This document shows, piece after piece, positions 16,693-23,575 of a stretch of 64,000 nt of DNA (position 1 is its first letter; the number at the start of each line of letters is the position of its first letter). The translations under genes and the position numbers were made by a program. The notes under the pieces are model-generated. The model saw only the letters and a list, made by a program, of their open reading frames with translations. It had not been told where the DNA came from and did no database searches. The stretch spans positions 372,001 through 436,000 of the forward strand of contig NZ_FOET01000004.1 of assembly GCF_900110735.1 (NCBI RefSeq), given 5' to 3'. Source of the stretch: Streptomyces radiopugnans. Lineage in GTDB: Bacteria > Actinomycetota > Actinomycetes > Streptomycetales > Streptomycetaceae.

Positions 16693-17445
16693 TCACGCCG
16701 TCCGGTCCTCCAGACGCCGCAGCAGCGGATGCGCGGCGCCGGCGCCGCGCCCCGCCGTACGCAGCGCCCACCAGGCGGATGCCAGGTTCGAGGACAGCAG
16801 GGGGCGGGAGGCGTCCTCCCGGGCGAGCTCGGTGAGGGCCGCGAGCGTACCCATGCCCGTGCCGGTGAACAGCAGCGCGGAGCCGTCGGGGAGCCGGTGC
16901 TCGCGCAGCCGCTCCGTTATCGCCCGCGTGGTCACCCGGTACGGGTCGTAGTGGTCCTGACGGTCCGGGTGCCGCGCCGCCGGGACCGTCACCACGCCGT
17001 CGACCTTGAGCCCGGCCCGCTCCCAGAAGGCGCGGGAGGTGTCGGTGAGCCACGGCTGGTACGGCGAGACGAGCGTCAGACGGGTCACCCCGAGGGCCGC
17101 ACAGGCCGCGAGTATCGCCTGCGTCGAGGAACGCACGGGGAAGCCGGCGCGCGCCGACAACTCCTCGCACAGCGCGTGATCGCCCTCGGGGTCCAGCAGG
17201 TAGTGCGAAGCGCTGCAGGCCACCACGGCGGCGTCCAGTTCCATGCCGCCGAAGGCGCCGAGCGTATCGGGAAGTACGCGGTTGTACGTCTCCAGCATGG
17301 CCCTGAGGCTCTTTCCCGGCGTCACCGGAAAACGGGAGGCGTACACATTGAGAAGGGAACCGAGCAACTGGTTGAACTCAGGTTCCGCGGTGGGGTTCTC
17401 CGGAGGGACTACGACTCCGAGCCTGGGCAGCGAGAAAAGGTCCAT
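16693..17445 (-). CDS. Asp/Glu racemase / maleate isomerase superfamily protein with a single active-site Cys
   Basis: A 250-residue protein of the Asp/Glu racemase, maleate cis-trans isomerase and arylmalonate decarboxylase superfamily. The first active-site Cys is present (VVACSAS, Cys77). The second, normally in an SCT motif before the late SN-A-W block, is missing: the position reads FTGTGMG ahead of LLSSNLASAWW. Two-cysteine isomerisation is therefore unlikely, and a decarboxylase-like or altered reaction is possible. It is divergent from the homocitrate-synthase-like gene across a 237-bp promoter region and probably belongs to the same pathway. The ATG at 17445 has no clear ribosome binding site; an upstream in-frame start is possible. 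Confidence 0.75.
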   Translation of the reverse strand: MDLFSLPRLGVVVPPENPTAEPEFNQLLGSLLNVYASRFPVTPGKSLRAMLETYNRVLPDTLGAFGGMELDAAVVACSASHYLLDPEGDHALCEELSARAGFPVRSSTQAILAACAALGVTRLTLVSPYQPWLTDTSRAFWERAGLKVDGVVTVPAARHPDRQDHYDPYRVTTRAITERLREHRLPDGSALLFTGTGMGTLAALTELAREDASRPLLSSNLASAWWALRTAGRGAGAAHPLLRRLEDRTA

Positions 17446-17538
17446 GGCGGCACGGTATGGGGCGCGCCGCGGCTGAGGGGGCCGGAGCCGGCCGAAATGA
17501 CGTCCGGCGCACACCGGCCTTGCAGTCCTTTTCCTGTC

Positions 17539-17574
17539 TGACATTCCTTGACACTTCCCTACGGAGTTCTGACC
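17539..17574 (+). promoter_or_regulatory. Direct repeats, candidate site for the OmpR-type regulator
   Basis: TGACATTCCT (17539) and TGACACTTCC (17549) are direct repeats 10 bp apart, and a further TGACC begins at 17570. OmpR-family winged helices bind tandem half-sites at about this spacing. The site lies between the divergent racemase-like and homocitrate-synthase-like genes. Assignment to the regulator at 15943 is inference. Confidence 0.4.
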
Positions 17575-17682
17575 TCGGCCGCCTTGTCTCGTACCGCCGC
17601 CCGGTGAATCCTGTAGAGCGCCGCCCGCCGAAATCTCCGACTTCGGTTCACCTGCCAAATCCGCAAGAAGGAGTTGAGGAGA

Positions 17683-18834
17683 ATGACATCTTCGGAAAGT
17701 CCTGAGAGATATCCGAGAGCGCCCCATATATCCGACGCGACCCTGCGGGACTCCGCGCACATGGCGGGCGTCGAGTTCGGCCCCGAGGACGCCGCGGTCA
17801 TCGCCGACCTGCTGGTGAGGACCGGCGTCTCCCTGGTCGAGGTGGGCATGGTGTCCGGCCCGAACTCCAAGGACGCCGACCTCGTCCTCGCCACCCACGA
17901 GGCCGTCACCCCCGAGCGCAGCATGACCCTCGTGGTGGTGCGGGACCGCCGGCAGGTCGCCAAGGCCCTTGACGAGGCCGAGCGGCTCGGTGTGCGCCAC
18001 ATCATGTACTCCATACCCACGTCCGAGCAGCACGCCGCGTTGAAGCTCGGCTCGTCCAGCCCCAGGTTTCTGCACGCGCTGGCCCGTTCGGCGATCTCGC
18101 AGGCCAAGGAGCGCGGCTTCCACGTCACCTTCAGCGGCGAGGACGGCGCCCGCACGCCCAGGGAGCGGCTCGTTCCCTACGTCACCGCGGGTTTCGAGGC
18201 CGGCGCCGACCGGTTCCGGCTCGCCGAGACCGTCGCGTACCTGTCACCGTGGCAGATGGAGGAGGTGATCGCCGACCTCACCGCGATCGAGGGCTCCGAG
18301 ATCGAGATCCACTCGCACAACATGCTGGGCATGGCCGTCGCCAACTCGCTCGCCGCCGTCCGCGCGGGAGCGCGGTGGATCTCGGCGACCGTGGGCGGCA
18401 TCGGCGAGCGCGGCGGCAACGCCCCGCTGGCCGAACTGCTCACCTCCCTGCGCGTCCTCCACGACGACACCCGCTTCGACCTGACCCACCTCACCGAGCT
18501 GTCACGGGTCGCGCTGAGGGGATCCGGCCTGGGCGACGCCTTCCAGTCGGGGCCGACCACACCGCACGCCTTCGCCTACGAACTGCCGGGGCAGCTCACC
18601 CACCCGGAGGCGTACGAGACCCTGCCCGCCGAACTCGTCGGCAACACGCGCGAGCTGCGCGTCCGCACCCGCCTCACCCCCGCGCTCGTGAAGTGGGCCC
18701 TCGACGGCTCGGGCGTCCTCGTCGACGTCGACGCCTTCACGCCGTGGCTCACCGAGCGGCAGGAGCGCGACGGAGGCCCGCTCATGGACCGGGACGCGAT
18801 CCGCAAGGCCGCCATCGACTTCCAGGCCGCCTGA
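17683..18834 (+). CDS. Homocitrate synthase / isopropylmalate synthase-like DRE-TIM enzyme
   Basis: The 383-residue protein has the metallolyase hallmarks: SDATLRDSAHM at 17-27 (R22 and D23 of the R-D signature), a metal-binding HSHNM (His210, His212), and GGIGERGGNAPL. Family members join acetyl-CoA to a 2-keto acid. Beside a LysW system it would make the carbon skeleton of a 2-aminoadipate-like amino acid, but no aconitase or isocitrate-type dehydrogenase is encoded nearby, so the true product may differ. The first motif departs from the usual DTTLRDGEQ, which also argues against a plain homocitrate synthase. Ribosome binding site gttgaggaga precedes the ATG. It heads a tightly packed operon to 27574. 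Confidence 0.85.
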   Translation: MTSSESPERYPRAPHISDATLRDSAHMAGVEFGPEDAAVIADLLVRTGVSLVEVGMVSGPNSKDADLVLATHEAVTPERSMTLVVVRDRRQVAKALDEAERLGVRHIMYSIPTSEQHAALKLGSSSPRFLHALARSAISQAKERGFHVTFSGEDGARTPRERLVPYVTAGFEAGADRFRLAETVAYLSPWQMEEVIADLTAIEGSEIEIHSHNMLGMAVANSLAAVRAGARWISATVGGIGERGGNAPLAELLTSLRVLHDDTRFDLTHLTELSRVALRGSGLGDAFQSGPTTPHAFAYELPGQLTHPEAYETLPAELVGNTRELRVRTRLTPALVKWALDGSGVLVDVDAFTPWLTERQERDGGPLMDRDAIRKAAIDFQAA

Positions 18835-18902
18835 ACCTCCGGCCCGTTCCGGCGAATTCCACCGAACCCGACCGATCCCACGACGACATACGGAGCTGAG
18901 TC

Positions 18903-19088
18903 ATGCCCACCGCGACCTTCACCGGCACCTGCCCCGAGTGCGAGACCGACCTGACCGTCCCCCCGATCGTCCAGGGCGAGACGCTCTCCTGCCCCGAGTG
19001 CATGCTCACGCTGCGCGTCGAAGAGGTACAGGAGGGCAGGCTCTCCCTGCAGATGGTCGAGGTGCAGCTCCGCGACTGGGGCCAGTGA
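18903..19088 (+). CDS. lysW: Amino-group carrier protein (LysW-like) with C-terminal Gln
   Basis: A 61-residue acidic protein with a zinc-ribbon of two Cys pairs (Cys10/Cys13 and Cys30/Cys33) and a C-terminal RDWGQ. LysW proteins carry pathway intermediates by an amide between the substrate amino group and the side-chain carboxylate of the terminal Glu of an EDWGE tail. Here the last codon is cag, giving Gln. That would block the standard linkage unless the Gln is deamidated or the main-chain carboxylate is used. LysX follows after one base, LysY and LysZ next, which makes the carrier role secure. It belongs to the secondary-metabolic branch of the family, since no lysine-pathway companions are present. 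Confidence 0.92.
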   Translation: MPTATFTGTCPECETDLTVPPIVQGETLSCPECMLTLRVEEVQEGRLSLQMVEVQLRDWGQ

Positions 19089-19089
19089 C

Positions 19090-19941
19090 ATGCCCAGGAG
19101 AGTCGCGATCATCGCGGACCGGGTCGGCTGGGAGGAACGCCGGCTGATCGACGCCGCCCCGCACTCCGGCCTGAGCATCGACTGGGTCAACGACGAGTCC
19201 CTGTGCCTCGGTCACCCGGACGGCCCTTCCGTGGCCGACTACGAGGCACTGCTGGTGCGCAGCCGCAGCTACACCCGCGGCGGCCTGATCGCCACGCTCG
19301 CCGAGGCGGCCGGGGTGCCCGTCCTCAACACCGCCAGGGCGATCAACGCCTGCGAGAACAAGGCGGTCCTGCGCACCGTGCTGCGCGCCGCGGGCGTTCC
19401 CGTGCCGGACTTCCGGCTCGTGCTGTCCCGCAAGGACTTCACCAGGGCGCTCGAGGAGATGGACGTCCCGCTGGTCCTCAAGCCGGTCTACGGCGGTATG
19501 GGCAAACGGGTCACGCTGATCCGGCACACCGACACCGCCCAGTCCGTCTACGACTACGTCGAGGACCTCGGGCACGCCTTCGAGCAGGCCTGCCTGGTGG
19601 AGCCGTACCTGGACGGCGGCGCCTCGGTGCGCTGCCTCGTCGTCGGCCGCGAGCTGGTCGGTGCCGCCGAGTTCGAAAGCGGCGGCACCGACTGGCGCAA
19701 CAACGCGGCGCTCGGCAACAACAGCCGCGCCGTCGCCCACGACCCCGACGTCCTGAAGATCGTCGACACCGTGGTGGCCGAACTCGGTGCCGGGATCTAC
19801 GGGATCGACCTCTTCCGCACCCCCGACGGCTACGCCGTCAACGAGGTCAACCACGCTCCCGGTTTCCGGGCGGTGGCCTCGACGACCGAGGCGGACATCC
19901 CATCGGCCATCGGCCGCCACGTCCAGGAGATGCTCTCATGA
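19090..19941 (+). CDS. lysX: LysX-like ATP-grasp ligase that loads the amino-group carrier protein
   Basis: A 283-residue RimK/LysX-type ATP-grasp enzyme expected to join an amino acid through its amino group to LysW. The ATP-grasp core is clear (LVLKPVYGGMGKRV about 128-141; GIYGIDLF and NEVNHAPGF near the end as the metal/ATP site). The substrate loop reads WRNNAALGNNSRA (203-214), where the lysine and arginine enzymes, as I recall them, carry an NTARGG-type motif; the usual GSWGR is also replaced by GGMGK. The donor amino acid is therefore probably neither 2-aminoadipate nor glutamate in its usual pose. It starts one base after the LysW stop and overlaps LysY by 4 nt. Confidence 0.9.
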   Translation: MPRRVAIIADRVGWEERRLIDAAPHSGLSIDWVNDESLCLGHPDGPSVADYEALLVRSRSYTRGGLIATLAEAAGVPVLNTARAINACENKAVLRTVLRAAGVPVPDFRLVLSRKDFTRALEEMDVPLVLKPVYGGMGKRVTLIRHTDTAQSVYDYVEDLGHAFEQACLVEPYLDGGASVRCLVVGRELVGAAEFESGGTDWRNNAALGNNSRAVAHDPDVLKIVDTVVAELGAGIYGIDLFRTPDGYAVNEVNHAPGFRAVASTTEADIPSAIGRHVQEMLS

Positions 19942-21002
19942 TCCGTGCAGGAGTCGTCGGCGCCTCCGGGCTCGCCGGCGGTGAACTGATCAGACTGATC
20001 ACCCAGCACCCCGACATGGAGCTGACCTTCCTCGGCGGCTCCTCCCACGTCGGCCGGCGTCCGGCCGAGCTGCACCCGGGTCTGCGCCTCGACCTGGGCC
20101 TGACGGTGGAGCCCGTCACCGAGGAGACCGCCGACCGGGCCGACGTCGTCTTCCTGGCCACTCCGGCGCCGGTCTCGGCCGAACTGGCCGCGCTGCTCGC
20201 CGACCGGACCGCGGCCGTCGTCGATCTCAGCGGCGCCTTCCGCATCCGCACACCGGAGCTGCACGACCGCTGGTACCCGAAGGCGAAGCGGCGCACCGAC
20301 CTCGCCGACCGCTTCGTGTACGGCGTGCCCGAACTGGTCGGCGACCAGATGGCGGACGCCGCCCTGATCTCACTGCCCGGCTGCTACGCCACCGCGATCA
20401 CGCTCGGTCTCGCCCCGCTCACCATGGGCCTCGGCATGGATCTGAAGACCGTGGTGGTGGACGGCAAGAGCGGCTCCAGCGGCGGCGGCCTCCAGCTGCG
20501 CACCGCCGACCTGCACCCCCTGCGCAACGGTGCCATCGCCCCGTACGCCCCGACCGGTCACCGGCACGCCGCCGAGGTCCGCGACTTCCTGGAGCGGAAC
20601 AAGCCCGGTTCCGTCGGTTCCCTGAGCATGTCCGCGTACGGCGTCTCGCACGTGCGCGGCCTGCTCGCCAGCTCGTACGTGTTCACGGACGAGACCGTCG
20701 ACCAGCGCGAGCTGCAGCGGGCGTACGTCCGCTTCTACAAGGAACACCGCTTCGTGCGTGTGCGGCGGCACGCGGAGACGCTGATCCCGGTGCCCGACCC
20801 GCAGGCCGTCCTGGGCTCCAACTTCTGCGACGTGACGGTCATGCGGGACGAGGACGACGGGGCCGGTGGCCGCATCGTCGTCCTCGCCGCCCTCGACAAT
20901 CTCGTCAAGGGCGCCGCGGGCCAGGCCGTGCAGGCCGCGAACAAGCGGTTCGGACTGCCCGAGGAGACGGGCCTGACGATGCAGCCGGTGATGCCCGCAT
21001 GA
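19938..21002 (+). CDS. lysY: LysY-like [LysW]-acyl-phosphate reductase (ArgC family)
   Basis: The 354-residue protein is an ArgC/LysY-type NADPH-dependent reductase that turns a carrier-bound acyl phosphate into the semialdehyde. It has the N-terminal cofactor motif GASGLAGGEL, the nucleophile in SLPGCYATA (about residues 153-161), and the loop KSGSSGGG in place of the usual SGAG-type loop. Start and stop overlap the neighbours by 4 nt on each side (ATGA), so lysX, lysY and lysZ are translationally coupled. It acts after LysZ. The carrier-dependent form is assigned from operon context. Confidence 0.92.
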   Translation: MIRAGVVGASGLAGGELIRLITQHPDMELTFLGGSSHVGRRPAELHPGLRLDLGLTVEPVTEETADRADVVFLATPAPVSAELAALLADRTAAVVDLSGAFRIRTPELHDRWYPKAKRRTDLADRFVYGVPELVGDQMADAALISLPGCYATAITLGLAPLTMGLGMDLKTVVVDGKSGSSGGGLQLRTADLHPLRNGAIAPYAPTGHRHAAEVRDFLERNKPGSVGSLSMSAYGVSHVRGLLASSYVFTDETVDQRELQRAYVRFYKEHRFVRVRRHAETLIPVPDPQAVLGSNFCDVTVMRDEDDGAGGRIVVLAALDNLVKGAAGQAVQAANKRFGLPEETGLTMQPVMPA

Positions 21003-21814
21003 GCCGGACACGGGAGACCCGGGGGCCGGCCGTGCGGCCGACCGTGGTGAAGCTGGGCGGCAGTTGCCTGGACGACCTCGACGGCACCTGGTGGGACGAT
21101 CTGGCCCGGCACGGGGAGAACACCCCGCTGATCCTCGTGCACGGCTGGTCCAAGCCGCTGAAGCGGCTGAGCCCGCGCTACAGCGAGCCGTCGGCGATCC
21201 TGCGCGACCGGTACGGCAACCAGAGCCGCTGGACCACGCCCGAGGTCATCGAGGACATCAAGACCGTCAGCGCCAAGCTGGGCGAGGAGGTCATCGGGCG
21301 GCTGGCGTCGCGCGGTGTCACCGCGGAGCGGCTGCTCGGCAGTGACGGCCTGGTCGAGGCGGGCGAGGGCGAGCGCTGGTGGTGGCGGGACAAGCAGCTC
21401 GTCGAGATGGAGAACCTCGTCGGCCCGATCACCGGAGTGGACACGGCGCCGCTGGGGGACCTGCGCCCCGGCCACGCCCGCCTCGTCACCCCGCTGGCCC
21501 GGAACGCGGCGGGCCGGGAGGTGAACACCGACGCCGACAGGGCCGCAGCCGCCATCGCCGGCGCCACCGGTGCCACCGACCTGGTCCTCGTCACCGATGT
21601 CGCGCACCTGCTGATCGACGGAGAGCCCGTGCGCCGGATCGGCGCGGAGGCCGCGGCCAGGTTCCGCGACAAGGGCGCCACCGGCGGCATGCGGAAGAAG
21701 CTGCGTGCCGCGGGCGAGGCGCTGGACCGGGGCGTGGAGCGGGTCGTCATCGGAAGTGCGCCCGTCACCGGCCTGCTCAACGCCGACAGCGGCACCGTCA
21801 TCACCCGAGCGTGA
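20999..21814 (+). CDS. lysZ: LysZ-like [LysW]-aminoacyl kinase (ArgB family)
   Basis: A 271-residue amino-acid kinase of the acetylglutamate kinase fold. VVKLGGSCLDD (about 16-26) supplies the phosphate-binding Lys, ILVHGW follows, and NTDADRAAAAIAGATGA with LVTDVAHLL forms the ATP site. It would phosphorylate the distal carboxylate of the amino acid held on LysW, making the substrate for LysY. The ATG overlaps the lysY stop by 4 nt. An insertion around residues 45-85 with many Arg/Trp residues is larger than in ArgB and may contact the acidic carrier. Confidence 0.9.
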   Translation: MSRTRETRGPAVRPTVVKLGGSCLDDLDGTWWDDLARHGENTPLILVHGWSKPLKRLSPRYSEPSAILRDRYGNQSRWTTPEVIEDIKTVSAKLGEEVIGRLASRGVTAERLLGSDGLVEAGEGERWWWRDKQLVEMENLVGPITGVDTAPLGDLRPGHARLVTPLARNAAGREVNTDADRAAAAIAGATGATDLVLVTDVAHLLIDGEPVRRIGAEAAARFRDKGATGGMRKKLRAAGEALDRGVERVVIGSAPVTGLLNADSGTVITRA

Positions 21815-21825
21815 GGAGCGCGCAC

Positions 21826-22389
21826 GTGACTCGATCCCGTGTACTCGTCGTCAACAACGGAACACTGTCCCTGAAGCAGCTCCGCAGACGCTTCGAGGAA
21901 CTGGGCTCGGACACCGAGGCGGTCGACGCGGCATCCGTACCGGCCCGGCTCGACGGCCGCTACCAGGCGATCGTCCTGAGCGGCACCAAGGTCCGCGCCT
22001 ACGACCTCGGCTACTACAAGCCGCTCGTCGACCTCGTCATGAGCGCCGACGTCCCGGTCTTCGGCATCTGCGGCGGGATGCAGATCCTCGCCGTCGCGGC
22101 GGGCGGCCGGCTCGCCGAGGGCCCCCAGCGGGTCGGCGGCTACGAGGTGCAGGTCGACAAGGAGGAGCCGCTCTTCACCTATGTGAAGCCGACGGTGACG
22201 GTCTTCCACCGCCACACCCTCTACCTCCGGGAGGCCCCCGAGGGCTTCCGCTCCATCGGCCGCTCCGAGCACGCTCCCGTGGAGTTCCTGCGCTCCGACG
22301 ACGGCCGGATCCTCGGCTCGCAGGCCCATCTGGAGTTCCGCAGCGACGGGCTGGAGATCCTGCGGGGCTTTGCACAGCTTTACCGGTGA
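21826..22389 (+). CDS. Class I glutamine amidotransferase-like protein in the LysW operon
   Basis: A 187-residue stand-alone GATase1 domain with an intact triad: Cys82 in GICGGMQ, and His168 and Glu170 in SQAHLEF. Such domains hydrolyse glutamine or gamma-glutamyl amides. There is no synthetase partner domain. The operon lacks LysK, the peptidase that frees the finished amino acid from the carrier, so one idea is that this protein cleaves the carrier amide. Another is that it acts on the unusual terminal Gln of LysW. Both are inference. The GTG at 21826 follows gtgaggag by 6 nt; the gene begins 11 bp after lysZ. Confidence 0.82.
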   Translation: MTRSRVLVVNNGTLSLKQLRRRFEELGSDTEAVDAASVPARLDGRYQAIVLSGTKVRAYDLGYYKPLVDLVMSADVPVFGICGGMQILAVAAGGRLAEGPQRVGGYEVQVDKEEPLFTYVKPTVTVFHRHTLYLREAPEGFRSIGRSEHAPVEFLRSDDGRILGSQAHLEFRSDGLEILRGFAQLYR

Positions 22390-22424
22390 GGGCACCCGCG
22401 CCCGAGCACGGGCGCCCTCACCGG
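22383..22424 (+). terminator. Intra-operon hairpin overlapping the amidotransferase stop codon
   Basis: An outer 11-bp stem (22383-22393 with 22414-22424) and an inner 5-bp stem (gcccg/cgggc) with a 6-nt bulge form one hairpin that includes the stop of the amidotransferase gene. It may attenuate transcription into the dehydrogenase gene or mark a transcript end. Confidence 0.5.
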
Positions 22425-22456
22425 CCGTACACACCTACCTACCGAAGGACTTGGGG

Positions 22457-23575
22457 ATGAGTGACGAGCAGAACCCTCCGAAGCCCGCGTTCACCGCGCA
22501 TCTGAACGGCAGCGGCGGCGACATCAAGGGCTGGGTGGTCGTCGACACGCTCTACAACGGCCTGGCGATGGGCGGCACGCGGATGACCGCGGGCGTCACC
22601 GAGGAGGAGGTGGCGGACCTCGCCCGCGACATGACGCAGAAGTTCACGCTCGCCGGTCTGCCCATCGGCGGCGCCAAGGCCGGCATCGTCTCCGAGGGCG
22701 GTGACCGCGAGCAGACCTTCCGCACCTTCGGCCGCACCGTCAAGCCGCTGCTGCACGGCGGTATCCACCTCGGCATCGACATGGGCGTCACCCCCGCCGA
22801 CCGGGCCGTCTTCTTCGACGAGGCCGGTTACGACCCGCGCTACCGGCTGGGCGCCCCGGACATGCCGATCGACTGGCGCACCTACTACGAGCCGCTGATC
22901 GACTGCACCGGGCACGGCGTCGGGGTCGCCGCGGTCACCGCCCTGGGGGCGAGCGGCCGCAAGGAGGCGGCCCGGGTCGTGGTGCAGGGCTTCGGTGCCG
23001 TGGGCCGGGCGGTCGCACGGTTCCTGGAGGAGCGCGGGCACATCGTCGTGGGCGTCGCCGACGTGCAGGGCACCATCAGCGCGGACCGGCTGCCGGTGGC
23101 CGATCTGATGGCGGTGACCGACGAGTTCGGGCGGATCGACCGGTCCCGTCTGCCGCAGCACGTCACCGTCTCCAACCGGCCGGACGCCTGGCTCGACATC
23201 GACGCCGACCTGCTGATCCTGGCGGCGCAGAAGCATGCGATCAACTCCGAGAACGTGCACCGGCTGCGCGCCGGCCTGATCGTCGAGGGCGCCAACATCG
23301 CCTCCAGTCCGGAGGCGAAGGAGAAGCTGGCGGCGTCGGGCGCCACCCTGGTCCCCGGGGTGATCGCCAACATCGGCGGAGCCGCATCGGCCGCCCTGGC
23401 CGTGACCCGGGTCGTTCCCTTCGACCTGCCGGCGGACGAGCGCAAGGCGTGGGTCTTCGACTGGGTCGGCGACCGGGTGCGCCGCAACACCCTGGACCTC
23501 CTGGAGATCGCCGCCTCGCGTGCCGGGGACCCGCTGCCGGAGCTGCTCGCCGCCCGCGGGAAGGAACGCCGATGA
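22457..23575 (+). CDS. Glu/Leu/Phe/Val dehydrogenase family enzyme
   Basis: A 372-residue amino-acid dehydrogenase of the glutamate dehydrogenase superfamily. The active-site Lys lies in GLPIGGAKAGI (about 73-83), a VQGFGAVGRAVARFL Rossmann motif follows near 179, and VEGANIASSPEA and VIANIGGAASA complete the family pattern. It interconverts an amino acid and its 2-keto acid with NAD(P)H and ammonia. In this operon it could supply glutamate for transamination or reductively aminate a pathway keto acid. It overlaps the next gene by 4 nt. Specificity cannot be read with confidence. Confidence 0.88.
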   Translation: MSDEQNPPKPAFTAHLNGSGGDIKGWVVVDTLYNGLAMGGTRMTAGVTEEEVADLARDMTQKFTLAGLPIGGAKAGIVSEGGDREQTFRTFGRTVKPLLHGGIHLGIDMGVTPADRAVFFDEAGYDPRYRLGAPDMPIDWRTYYEPLIDCTGHGVGVAAVTALGASGRKEAARVVVQGFGAVGRAVARFLEERGHIVVGVADVQGTISADRLPVADLMAVTDEFGRIDRSRLPQHVTVSNRPDAWLDIDADLLILAAQKHAINSENVHRLRAGLIVEGANIASSPEAKEKLAASGATLVPGVIANIGGAASAALAVTRVVPFDLPADERKAWVFDWVGDRVRRNTLDLLEIAASRAGDPLPELLAARGKERR

